Shown here in pieces: positions 1-7,982 of a stretch of DNA of 46,028 nucleotides (its first letter is position 1; every line of letters starts with the position of its first letter). The DNA lies in assembly GCA_021399395.1 (NCBI GenBank), contig JAAFKJ010000119.1, positions 1 to 46,028 on the forward strand. The letters are read 5' to 3'. The notes under the pieces were generated by a model, which was not told the DNA's origin, ran no database searches, and was given only the letters and a program-made list of their open reading frames with translations. A program made the translations under genes and the position numbers. Origin of the DNA: Candidatus Heimdallarchaeota archaeon (GTDB lineage: Archaea > Asgardarchaeota > Heimdallarchaeia > Heimdallarchaeales > Heimdallarchaeaceae).

Positions 1-858
1 AATGTAACTTATTCACTAGTCTCAGCTGGTGAAGAAATCAGTCTTAATGCGTCATTTGCTCATTCCTTCGAAAAGGATATGGTGGTTCAAGTTCAAGCTT
101 TCATTCTTAATTATGATAATATGACTGATTCCTATAGATTTTTCACTGAAAATTGGTTTAACACTTTTACAGTTGCTGATGCATCTCCTATCATTGAGCT
201 AGAGATAACTGATTACGCCAATTATCTAAATAATATTCATTTATTCTGGAATACAACTGTACTTAATGGTAATATAACTGCCTTCGAAATTGATTGGGGT
301 GATTTATCTGGGATTGAAGTCGTTAATATCTCTGTACACAATTACTACCACAACTATTCGAGTGTAGGTGAATATGAGATTACAGTAACAGCATATGCAA
401 ATTTCCTGACTTCCAATTTAACAGCAAATCTGTTAATTGAACAAATTAGTCCTTCAAGCACCGTAAAAATTCTGACACCAGATGGTCGAGAACTTGAACC
501 AAATTCCACATATATACATGAAATAGAAGTGGAAACAAAACAACTCGATTTTAGAATAAATGGAAGTGATTCAGGTGGAAGTGGAATCCAAAGAATTATT
601 CTTTCAACTGATGAAGGAAATTCAGTTGAGATTCCTGAAGGTGGCGTGGTAACAATCCATTTTGTAGAATTAGGATTAAGAGAATTAACAATTACAGTTA
701 TTGATTTTGCAGGAAATGAAAATAGTGAATCATTCTTCATTAATCTAGTACTGAAAGAGTTACCTGGCGATTTTCCAGTGCCATACCCATTTGGAATAAC
801 AACCATTATAGGATTATTTTCAATCGCGATATTTACCTATCTTAAAAAGAAGAAATAA
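1..858 (+). CDS. Partial cell-surface protein with PKD-like domain and C-terminal anchor
   Basis: The reading frame is open from base 1, so the 5' end of the gene lies outside the window; the first in-window ATG (79) is probably internal. The visible part is rich in N-glycosylation sequons (NMT, NTT, NIS, NYS, NLT, NST, NGS). A PKD-like stretch with a DWGD motif followed by YSSVGEYEITVTA sits about residues 70-110 counted from that ATG, and a second beta-rich segment follows. The protein ends with one hydrophobic helix (FGITTIIGLFSIAIFTYL) and a KKKK tail, typical of an archaeal surface protein anchored in the membrane with a short cytoplasmic tail. It probably belongs to the S-layer or adhesin class; the ligand is unknown. 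Confidence 0.75.
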   Translation, partial: NVTYSLVSAGEEISLNASFAHSFEKDMVVQVQAFILNYDNMTDSYRFFTENWFNTFTVADASPIIELEITDYANYLNNIHLFWNTTVLNGNITAFEIDWGDLSGIEVVNISVHNYYHNYSSVGEYEITVTAYANFLTSNLTANLLIEQISPSSTVKILTPDGRELEPNSTYIHEIEVETKQLDFRINGSDSGGSGIQRIILSTDEGNSVEIPEGGVVTIHFVELGLRELTITVIDFAGNENSESFFINLVLKELPGDFPVPYPFGITTIIGLFSIAIFTYLKKKK

Positions 859-873
859 TTAGTTTCTTCCTAA

Positions 874-895
874 ATTTTTTATTTTTATTTTAGAA
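874..895 (+). terminator. T-rich terminator after the surface protein
   Basis: A run of T-rich sequence begins about 15 bases after the stop codon at 858 and lies before the convergent stop of the RidA gene at 938. Archaeal transcription often ends at such T tracts without a hairpin. Assigned from base composition only. Confidence 0.4.
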
Positions 896-937
896 AAAGA
901 GAGATGATATTAGTAACTCAACTTCTGCTATTACAAT

Positions 938-1324
938 TCATGCTTTCCAAGCAGTAGCTGAGATCTCAACATCAACATCTTTTGGCAATCTTCGTGCTTC
1001 AAAAGCAACTCTTGCTGGTGGATCTTCTACAAAGTATTGTGCAAATATCTCGTTCATTTTACCGAATTGCTCTAAATCCTTCAAGTAAACTCTGCATCTC
1101 ACAACATCTGAAAGGGTGTAATTGGCTGCTTCTAATATTGCTTTAATATTTTCTAAAACTTGTTTTGTAGCTGCTTGTATGTCACCGAAGATTATTTCAC
1201 CAGTCTCTGGATTAGCTGGAATCTGTCCAGCAACGAATAGAAAGTTACCAGCTTGTATCGCTTGAGAATAAGGTCCTACTGGAGCTGGAGCTTTATCTGT
1301 AAGAATAACTTTTTTTGATGTCAT
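938..1324 (-). CDS. ridA: RidA/YjgF/YER057c family enamine/imine deaminase
   Basis: This 128-residue protein has the usual RidA length and signatures: N-terminal [20 protein letters not shown], a central KAILEAA region, and [21 protein letters not shown] at the C terminus. The Arg of the PAR motif is the residue that binds the substrate carboxylate in this family. RidA proteins hydrolyse reactive enamine/imine intermediates released by PLP enzymes such as threonine dehydratase, giving 2-oxoacids and ammonia. They act in the cytoplasm as trimers. The gene lies 37 bases after the ureohydrolase gene on the same strand but has its own TATA-like box. Family membership is secure; the exact substrate is not. 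Confidence 0.92.
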   Translation of the reverse strand: MTSKKVILTDKAPAPVGPYSQAIQAGNFLFVAGQIPANPETGEIIFGDIQAATKQVLENIKAILEAANYTLSDVVRCRVYLKDLEQFGKMNEIFAQYFVEDPPARVAFEARRLPKDVDVEISATAWKA

Positions 1325-1344
1325 GGTTTAACGAAATTCAACCG

Positions 1345-1353
1345 CAACATAAA
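1345..1353 (-). promoter_or_regulatory. TATA-like box for ridA
   Basis: On the minus strand CTTTATGTT is centred about 25 bases before the ATG at 1324. No Shine-Dalgarno sequence lies before that ATG, so a leaderless transcript is likely. Confidence 0.45.
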
Positions 1354-1361
1354 GTTTTTCC

Positions 1362-2249
1362 TTAGGATTTATTAGACCAAATTTCTAGAATTCTAAAAAT
1401 CAATCCAACTCCGAAATTTAGAGCAATTTTATTGGTCCTTGTATAACCTAGTTCTACAAAATCTACGTACTTTGATTTGGGAAGAAGAATGTTTAAAATT
1501 TCAACTAGAACGCTTGGAGTTATGCCAAAGGGTTCCATTGTAGCTACTGTAGGTACAAAGGCTTGATCTAATGCATCAGCGTCTATGCTTAGATAGATTG
1601 TTTTGAATCTCGAAGCAAATTCTCTAAGTGTTTCTAAACCCTCCCCCTTATTCTCTAGTAATTTTTGTGTTGAAATATAATTTGTAGTGTTTTCTTTCTG
1701 TATTTTATGAAACTCGGTAGAAGTTAATGTATAAGCATGACCACCAATGAATAACATCTGTTCCTTTTTCAATTCTAGCTCTTCTTTTAGATTTGTAAAC
1801 ACAGTCCCATGAGATTTGAAAATACCAGGGGGATATTCATCTGCTAAATCGGCATGAGCGTCAATCCAGATTAGAGCCGTGTCCTTGTCCCAAGGTGCAT
1901 TAATTAGTGTGTCATAAGTTATACTATGATCGCCACCTAAAACTAAGATTTTTGAATTAGTTTCAACAGATTTTTTCCAGATTTTTCCTATCTCTCTTTT
2001 CTGTTTTATAGGGTGTATATTACCTAAATCATAGAAATTAGTTTTTTCTTCGTTTATATCAAAATCTGTAGATATTCCGCTAAATTCAAGAGATTGTTTC
2101 CTTAAAGCTTCAGGAGCTTTTTTTGAACCTCCTCTAGTTGCTTTCACTCTTTCAAAAGGAACACCAAATAGAAATACAGATTCCTTATCATCGATAGCTT
2201 CAACATCATCAGCTTTAAAGAATCCTATGAAAGTATTTTTCATTTTCAA
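1362..2249 (-). CDS. Ureohydrolase (agmatinase/arginase/formimidoylglutamase family)
   Basis: The 295-residue protein shows all three manganese-binding motifs of the ureohydrolase superfamily: GGDHS (His108), DAHAD (130-134) and SIDADALD (221-228). The usual SxDxDxxDP is present except that Pro is replaced by Gln229. The family hydrolyses guanidino compounds (arginine, agmatine, guanidinobutyrate or formimidoyl-glutamate) using a binuclear Mn centre. The segment after the third motif reads VATMEPFGIT, more divergent than the usual GTxxPGG(L/I)T, so the substrate cannot be named. In an archaeon agmatinase for polyamine synthesis is the default guess. It is followed by ridA on the same strand. 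Confidence 0.85.
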   Translation of the reverse strand: MKMKNTFIGFFKADDVEAIDDKESVFLFGVPFERVKATRGGSKKAPEALRKQSLEFSGISTDFDINEEKTNFYDLGNIHPIKQKREIGKIWKKSVETNSKILVLGGDHSITYDTLINAPWDKDTALIWIDAHADLADEYPPGIFKSHGTVFTNLKEELELKKEQMLFIGGHAYTLTSTEFHKIQKENTTNYISTQKLLENKGEGLETLREFASRFKTIYLSIDADALDQAFVPTVATMEPFGITPSVLVEILNILLPKSKYVDFVELGYTRTNKIALNFGVGLIFRILEIWSNKS

Positions 2250-2286
2250 TTACTGCATTTGACTTAACAAATAAATCTGTTTTGTT

Positions 2287-4800
2287 TCATTGCTCTCTAA
2301 GATAATAATCAGGCGAAGTTACAAATCTCTTTTCATCATCTGTCTCTCCAACTTCAATATCAGTGTAAATATCTTCCATTATTTCTTTATCACTAATATC
2401 TGCAAGGATTTTTCTTTTATCAACAGAAATGATTCTTCCTAGTTCTATAGATTTTGGATTGAACTTCTCCATCGTCGCTTGCATTTCATCCAAATTGTTG
2501 ATTTTGCCAATTAGATTCATGAAAGTCATAACAATATCTGGTCTAAGGGCAACTTGTGGAGCAATGCTTAATTGTTTTCCAATTGAAATAGCTAGATTAT
2601 CAATGAAATTCTGATCATTCTCAAATAGGGACGCAGGTTTGCTGTTAATAAATGAAGCAATGAGAAGTAAATCTATTGAAGTCCATAAGTACAAAACTGG
2701 CTTTTCTTTTAGTTGTAAATTATATACTACACCAATTTCAGTACCTTTAACATTTTCCACAACCTTTCCTTCAAGATCAAACACCTCGTTTAATTCAAAA
2801 GAAGTTGCTCCAAAACTAATTTGTATGGAATTTCCAACGATTCTTACATTACCTAATGAATAAAGAATGAATTTAGAATTTTCTACACTATCAGGAAGAA
2901 TTCCTGTATTCTTTTCACTAAGTATGCGCTTTAGCATGTCAATTTCTTGTATGTCTTCCTCATTACGATTATATTCTTCTGAGAATTCTTTGATTATATT
3001 ATCTCTCTTTTCTGTTATTGTAATCTCAGAAGTGAACATTGGTCCTATCTCTTCTTCTTCATGTAGGATATCGTATATTTGTTTGTATAAATCTAATGCA
3101 ATGTATTTTTTTTCAACTACAAGGAAATAGCCTTTCATAGGGTGATATATAACAGAATGAGCCTTACCAATCCTTTGATTGAAAATATTCCTTACAGTAA
3201 TTTCTTCACTCTCAGTAATCCTTGAACTAATAACATTACTCTCTGTTGGATTGAAGAACGGAAGAATATCTCCATTTTTAATGACCTTCTGACTATCTAT
3301 CTTTATCTCTCTAGCTGTTTTTTCTACTGACGAATTAGGGAAGAAAAGGTAGTGTTCAGTTTGAGTAATGACATCTTTCAATTCTTTAGTTAAAGGTGAT
3401 TCTATTCTTCTGCAATATTCGATTACTGCATCTGGAACTAAATATGTGAAGGTCATTTGTGGAATAGTTTTTGGTAATTCATTAAGCAGAAATTCCTTCT
3501 TCTCCAATTCCGACTCTAGTTCAGCTTCCTTTCCTGTAGGAGAAACAATATGATCGAAAATTCTTCTGATCATTGACAATGAAATTTCTCGCTGTTGTTT
3601 TACAATTATTCCAAATTCCTCATTGAATTGTCCTGGACCTACCACAAATCCTACTAGATCACTTTGTTCATCAATGACTGGTTTTCCTGAATAGCGCCAT
3701 AGTGCCTTCAGTTCAGATAACAATTGGTAATCTATCTCTCTGCTTGAAGCACTGGTTGCTACAGCTAATCTTTGTTTGAGTTGTCTTGAACTGATGATTT
3801 CACTGTATCTTTGGATCCTAACCTCTGTTTTAAGTGATAAATCTTTGAAATATGGTGTGATTATTTCTTGATATTTTAAGTGCTCTCCATAAATCTGATC
3901 CATTGCATCAAGATCTTTTGAATAATCATTTATATCATCATCAAGAAGTTCTTCATATATCTCCAGTTGTCTAATGCTCCTATCTGCATCATCTTTCTGT
4001 GATTGTGAGATTCTGTCTTGGTTATTATCTTTGAATAATCTAAATTTTTCTCTCTCTTGTTGAATAATTACCTTCCATTTGAGGGTGTCTTGTGCAGCTT
4101 TCTTTAATATTGGGCGATGACGAATAACCCTTTCATTTATGTCATAGATGATACCCTTGAGTTCTTTCTTATCTGTAGTCATTCTTCTTAATCTGTTAAT
4201 ATTCTCACTCAGTTCGTTGTTAAAAAGCAGAAAATTGTTGTGAGTGTTTTTATAAAGATGTTCTACATTAACTGAAAATAACAATTCAGAAAGCTTGTAG
4301 AAATGCTGAAACACTTTATGTTGTTTTGCTTCAACTTCATTTTTCTTTTTCATATACTCTTGATCATCAATTTTATTTGTAACATACTCCTGTTCAAGTT
4401 CCATCTCTTCTTCAAAGGTTCTTGTTGCAGCTTTTATTGCCATATGCATTACATATCTGATCTTAAGCTCCTCTATTTCTACAGGTGGAATCTCCTCTAA
4501 CTCCATTTCAGGAAATTGAATGTCCGTTTCTATCTCAGTTGGTGCAGCTTGAATAATTTCTCCACTTTCGATTTCTTGAATATCTATTTCAACTTCTGGC
4601 AAAATCTGTTTAGAGTCTTGCATTGACACTTCATCTTGAGATGCTAGGCCTGAAGGTAAACTAGACAGAATTTCTTTATATTTGTTTTTTAAAGTTTGAT
4701 AAGTTCTTCTATCAATAGAACCTCTAATATAACGTAAATCAAGATCTCTGATGAACCTGAGAATCCTTCTTTTCTTTAAATTGATATCATCGTCAGACAT
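2287..4800 (-). CDS. Large coiled-coil protein with PRC-barrel-like segments
   Basis: I do not recognise this 837-residue protein as a whole. The N terminus (about 12-48) is a short two-helix segment of the form LRYIRGSIDRRTYQTLKNKY. A similar pattern (EYVTNKIDDQEYMKKK) recurs near 138-153, resembling the SHOCT-type bihelical motif. A long charged coiled coil covers about 120-345. Three beta-rich stretches, near 372-403, 534-565 and 668-708, follow the PRC-barrel pattern of a short strand, then G-x-x-(I/V)-G-x-(V/I), as in NQRIGKAHSVIYHP and KGTEIGVVYNL. PRC-barrel plus coiled coil is also the layout of CdvA-type scaffold proteins, but this protein is far longer. There is no signal peptide or clear membrane span, so it is probably a cytoplasmic scaffold. 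The gene stands alone, with the agmatinase-like gene just downstream. Confidence 0.6.
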   Translation of the reverse strand: MSDDDINLKKRRILRFIRDLDLRYIRGSIDRRTYQTLKNKYKEILSSLPSGLASQDEVSMQDSKQILPEVEIDIQEIESGEIIQAAPTEIETDIQFPEMELEEIPPVEIEELKIRYVMHMAIKAATRTFEEEMELEQEYVTNKIDDQEYMKKKNEVEAKQHKVFQHFYKLSELLFSVNVEHLYKNTHNNFLLFNNELSENINRLRRMTTDKKELKGIIYDINERVIRHRPILKKAAQDTLKWKVIIQQEREKFRLFKDNNQDRISQSQKDDADRSIRQLEIYEELLDDDINDYSKDLDAMDQIYGEHLKYQEIITPYFKDLSLKTEVRIQRYSEIISSRQLKQRLAVATSASSREIDYQLLSELKALWRYSGKPVIDEQSDLVGFVVGPGQFNEEFGIIVKQQREISLSMIRRIFDHIVSPTGKEAELESELEKKEFLLNELPKTIPQMTFTYLVPDAVIEYCRRIESPLTKELKDVITQTEHYLFFPNSSVEKTAREIKIDSQKVIKNGDILPFFNPTESNVISSRITESEEITVRNIFNQRIGKAHSVIYHPMKGYFLVVEKKYIALDLYKQIYDILHEEEEIGPMFTSEITITEKRDNIIKEFSEEYNRNEEDIQEIDMLKRILSEKNTGILPDSVENSKFILYSLGNVRIVGNSIQISFGATSFELNEVFDLEGKVVENVKGTEIGVVYNLQLKEKPVLYLWTSIDLLLIASFINSKPASLFENDQNFIDNLAISIGKQLSIAPQVALRPDIVMTFMNLIGKINNLDEMQATMEKFNPKSIELGRIISVDKRKILADISDKEIMEDIYTDIEVGETDDEKRFVTSPDYYLREQ

Positions 4801-4900
4801 TATTAAAGTAAAGTATAAGTTTCACCTACAAATATGTTACTAAAATATCAATTTGCAAATAAGCTTTGATTGTGACTGAAGATACCCCTAAGAAAACATT

Positions 4901-4911
4901 AATATTTAATA
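4901..4911 (+). promoter_or_regulatory. TATA-like box for the profilin-like gene
   Basis: The sequence AATATTTAATA lies about 35-40 bases before the ATG at 4945, which would place the start site near 4930-4935. The short leader still holds a GGTGA ribosome binding site (about 4933-4937). Confidence 0.45.
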
Positions 4912-4944
4912 TGAATCAATGAAATGCTGTAAGGGTGAATATTT

Positions 4945-5304
4945 ATGAGTTTTCAAGATGATGTACAAGCTTTAGCTGCCGAAGGAACAGTCGGCGTTGT
5001 CTGGTTAATGGGTGATGATTTAAAGTGCTACTATCAATATGGGGATTGGGCAGTAGATCCAACTATACCATTTAATGCATTTAAGAATCAAGTGGCTTCA
5101 ATAGATTTCGGTGGTGATTTAAGATTCACTGTGATTGCAATGACACCGGAAAGATTGGTTTCTAGTAACCTAGGGGGTCAAGGGCACATTATAGTCGCTA
5201 AATGCCCTTCCTGGGCAGGTTGTGTTATAGCTTGGTGTCCATCCAGTATTTCTAAGGATTATGCGTATGCTTCTACTGCAAGACTAGCAGCTAAAGTTGG
5301 ATAA
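4945..5304 (+). CDS. Profilin-like small protein (roadblock/LC7 is the alternative)
   Basis: A single-domain protein of 119 residues. It starts MSFQDDVQALAAEGTVGVVW, followed by an alternating strand/turn pattern, a central TPERLVSSNLGGQGHIIVAK segment, and a C-terminal helix (YAYASTARLAAKV). This matches the size and order of profilin: an N-terminal helix, then a W/G-rich sheet, a glycine turn before a strand, and a C-terminal helix. Asgard profilins regulate archaeal actin. The roadblock/LC7 fold is topologically similar and cannot be excluded by eye. A GGTGA site precedes the ATG. The gene stands between a divergent large gene and a downstream DUF167 gene 21 bases away, so the two are probably co-transcribed. 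Confidence 0.5.
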   Translation: MSFQDDVQALAAEGTVGVVWLMGDDLKCYYQYGDWAVDPTIPFNAFKNQVASIDFGGDLRFTVIAMTPERLVSSNLGGQGHIIVAKCPSWAGCVIAWCPSSISKDYAYASTARLAAKVG

Positions 5305-5325
5305 TGATTCTCTTTTGGTGATTTT

Positions 5326-5616
5326 TTGTCTTCCCATCCTTCTTTAGTTGAAAAAGGGGAAGATGTTTTTCTTAAAATTCGTGCTCATCCTAATTCATCC
5401 AAGAAAGAAATTGTTTTCTCTGATTTTGATGTTGACATCTATGTGAATGAATCTCCTGAAAAAGGCAAAGCTAACAAAGCAATCATTAAATTGCTTTCGA
5501 AGTTTCTGAATATCTCCTCATCCTCAATTAAAATAGTTAAAGGGTCAAAATCTCAAACAAAAACTATCCTAATGAAAGGAATAAAAATTGACCATATTTT
5601 GGAAAAAACAACATGA
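5326..5616 (+). CDS. DUF167/YggU family small protein
   Basis: A 96-residue protein with the DUF167 signature: FLKIRAHPNSSKKEIV, then DIYVNESPEKGKANKAIIKLLSKFL and IKIVKGSKSQTKTI. The family is widespread in bacteria, archaea and eukaryotes with no settled function; known structures have a small alpha/beta fold. The start codon is TTG at 5326. It is supported by a GGTGA site at 5317-5321 with four bases of spacing, and by the absence of an in-frame ATG before the conserved core. It follows the profilin-like gene after 21 bases, so the two are likely one transcript. Its end is one base from the convergent stop of the next gene. Confidence 0.85.
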   Translation: MSSHPSLVEKGEDVFLKIRAHPNSSKKEIVFSDFDVDIYVNESPEKGKANKAIIKLLSKFLNISSSSIKIVKGSKSQTKTILMKGIKIDHILEKTT

Positions 5617-5617
5617 A

Positions 5618-6184
5618 TTAAAGTTTCATTTTTTCGAAAGCTCTAATTAACTCGTTTCTTTCTGTGAATTTTTCGTGTAGGTTTGAACTTAGATTCATTA
5701 GATTAGCAATACTTGTTTCGACTGTATCTAACATCATCTCTTCTAAGTTAATCTTTATTTCAGTGATTTTATCCTTAAATTCTTCTGAATTATCGAGAAT
5801 ATCAATTTCCAGTAGATACATAATAGAAAGATCAATACCATGTTCCCCTTCAACCTCGACTACATCAAAAAATGTACTATATTTGTAATCGGTATCTGCG
5901 CTTTCTTTTCTCAGATCGCTTATTGTTTTAGATACAATACCTGCAGGTCCCCAACTTGTTAGAAGTTGTGAATGTATAAGCAATTCGTGAACTTGACTCA
6001 TCATATCACTAGTTTCTCTCAGAATAGTAATTAATTTAGTCCTAAATGCTTTGTCTGTATTCTTTCTATACTCTAGAGCTTTATACCCTAGATACCCCCC
6101 GATATTAGATCTGAGAATCTTCAAAGCCTCACTTGGAGCTTCTGCTAAAGCTGAATCTGATATGTCTTTCTTTTTACCAAACAT
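5618..6184 (-). CDS. Helical protein of unknown function
   Basis: This 188-residue protein is almost entirely predicted helix by composition (long Leu/Ile/Met heptad-like stretches, for example 60-80 and 135-188). It has no signal peptide, membrane span or metal-binding motif. The only aromatic/glycine-rich stretch is LRSNIGGYLGYKALEY around residues 24-40. It begins with a basic MFGKKK, after which comes an acidic segment. It lies 22 bases after the DNA ligase gene on the same strand, so it may share its transcript, but nothing in the sequence ties it to DNA repair. I do not recognise a family. Confidence 0.65.
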   Translation of the reverse strand: MFGKKKDISDSALAEAPSEALKILRSNIGGYLGYKALEYRKNTDKAFRTKLITILRETSDMMSQVHELLIHSQLLTSWGPAGIVSKTISDLRKESADTDYKYSTFFDVVEVEGEHGIDLSIMYLLEIDILDNSEEFKDKITEIKINLEEMMLDTVETSIANLMNLSSNLHEKFTERNELIRAFEKMKL

Positions 6185-6206
6185 TTGTATTCACTTCTAT
6201 TTTGTT

Positions 6207-7979
6207 TTATTGCTTTAAATATATTGTGCGTATTTCTTCATTTGAAGTTGCTTGTTCAGGAGGTCTATCATCAACCAACTTTCCAGTAAATCGTGGAAAA
6301 CGGAGTGCTAAACCATCATTTTCATTCTCAAAATATCCTCTTGAGCAAGTATGCATCTGACTTCTTGTTATTTCTGCACCAGTAACCTCAATTACAATCC
6401 TTGGATCAAACCAAACACTGCAATCAATATCGCTAAGTACTTCTTTTGGTTTTTCTCTTGCTAGAGGTTTAAGGAGTTTAAAGTAATAAGCAAGATCATC
6501 GTCTGAAAATCCTGTTGCAACCCGTGTAAAAGTCTGATAGATACTTTCTTCAACATCAAAGCAACCAAGAAGAAAAGTGCCATACTTACCTGCCCTTTTT
6601 CCCTTTCCATATTCAGCTCCAAGAATAACTAAATCAAACGAATCAGATAATTTGTCCACATAATCTGCTTTGTATTTAACCCAGTTCCAACCGCGTGCCC
6701 CGGCTTGATAAACAGAATTCTGCCCTACACTTTTACCCATTACTCCTTCACAGCTGTTTTCTAGAGCTTGATGAAAGAAATCATCGATTTCATCTGTATT
6801 TTCAGCTATAATTTGGTGAGAGAACCGAATATTTTCTGTTTCTTTAATTACTTTGAACAGAATCTCTCTTCTCTGCAAATAATCTTCATCAAGAAAAACT
6901 CTATTTTCAGCAAAAAGTGCATCAAAAAGATAAACTCTTACAGGAATTTCAGAGATTTTCTGTTCAATATCGTGTTTTCTCTTTCTTTGTGAAACATATT
7001 GAAAAGGAAGGATTTTTTCATTTTTCAGATCAAATGCTACAATCTCACCTTCAATAATGAAATCTTCTTGCTCTGCAGACTCCTTTATGAATTCAATCAC
7101 ATCAGGAAATTGTTCGGTGATATCTTCTGGTCTTCTAGAGAACAACTTCACTTTGTCTGCTTTTTTATGTATCTGAACTCTTAATCCATCATATTTGTAT
7201 TCTAACGATACTTTACCTTCAAATTTCTCAAGTATTTCATCAGCACTTGAAACTCTTTGAGCTAGCATAACTTTTATGGGATTCATAATTTGAACTTTGA
7301 TTTCTTCAACAGACTGTATTCCTTCTTTGTATAATTTCTCTGAGATAAAACTAATATCAGATGTAAGATTATATGCCCTTTCGAGAATGTTTTTCTTTTC
7401 TCTAGTACCAGTTTTTGCCTTTGAAAGTGCTTCTAGAAGGAGTTGTACTGCAACACCTAAACGTAGTTGACCGACTACCATTCTAGTAATGAATCTAGCT
7501 TCTAAAGGACTAACTTTAGATATTAAACCTGATAAAATTCTAATTTTCTTGTCAGAGGAACCCTCTCCTTTAGTTTGAGCTATGGAATCTAATTTTGTCC
7601 AGACATCAATTATTTCATACTCAGTATCATCTTTCTGTGTTGTGAAAGAAAGAAGTGTGGATTGTGATTTTTTCTCTAATAATGTTTGAGTGGTTTTCCC
7701 TAAATCTCCAACTTCCTCAACAATCTGAGCAACACTCTTTTCATTTTTGCCAGTAGCTACGGCTAATGCTTTTATAGCCATTTTTTCGGCTAACATTAGT
7801 TCAATACCCACAAAGTCTGGATAGATTTTACCTAATGTTAAAAGCGCTATCTTACCAATTTCCTCATTAGAAGCTTTGGAGAGTGTGTTTGCTAGAATGT
7901 CAACCATTTCAAGTTTTTTCTGTGTACTTTCTAATTTGGAATAACACTCGCTAAGTTCTCTGAATCTCAAAACTATCAA
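6207..7979 (-). CDS. lig: ATP-dependent DNA ligase, archaeal type
   Basis: The protein (about 590 residues) has the usual length and order of archaeal ligases: an N-terminal DNA-binding domain (1-230), the nucleotidyltransferase domain and an OB-fold. Motif I is KYDG with the adenylated Lys at 262. The EGE of motif III is at 310-312, EGVMGK (411-416) is motif IV, and WVKYK (433-437) is motif V. The protein seals nicks during replication and repair using ATP. The longest frame starts at TTG 7979, but TTG 7970 gives the family-like start MRFRELSECYSKLE and sits at a better distance from the AAGGT site. The gene is three bases after the GIFT-domain gene on the same strand, so the two are co-transcribed. 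Confidence 0.95.
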   Translation of the reverse strand: MIVLRFRELSECYSKLESTQKKLEMVDILANTLSKASNEEIGKIALLTLGKIYPDFVGIELMLAEKMAIKALAVATGKNEKSVAQIVEEVGDLGKTTQTLLEKKSQSTLLSFTTQKDDTEYEIIDVWTKLDSIAQTKGEGSSDKKIRILSGLISKVSPLEARFITRMVVGQLRLGVAVQLLLEALSKAKTGTREKKNILERAYNLTSDISFISEKLYKEGIQSVEEIKVQIMNPIKVMLAQRVSSADEILEKFEGKVSLEYKYDGLRVQIHKKADKVKLFSRRPEDITEQFPDVIEFIKESAEQEDFIIEGEIVAFDLKNEKILPFQYVSQRKRKHDIEQKISEIPVRVYLFDALFAENRVFLDEDYLQRREILFKVIKETENIRFSHQIIAENTDEIDDFFHQALENSCEGVMGKSVGQNSVYQAGARGWNWVKYKADYVDKLSDSFDLVILGAEYGKGKRAGKYGTFLLGCFDVEESIYQTFTRVATGFSDDDLAYYFKLLKPLAREKPKEVLSDIDCSVWFDPRIVIEVTGAEITRSQMHTCSRGYFENENDGLALRFPRFTGKLVDDRPPEQATSNEEIRTIYLKQ

Positions 7980-7982
7980 ACC

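Noticed and set aside
354..806. 150-residue minus-strand frame opposite the surface protein
   Set aside because: It is a shadow of a real coding sequence: no ribosome binding site, low-complexity Ser/Pro-rich translation and no domain pattern.
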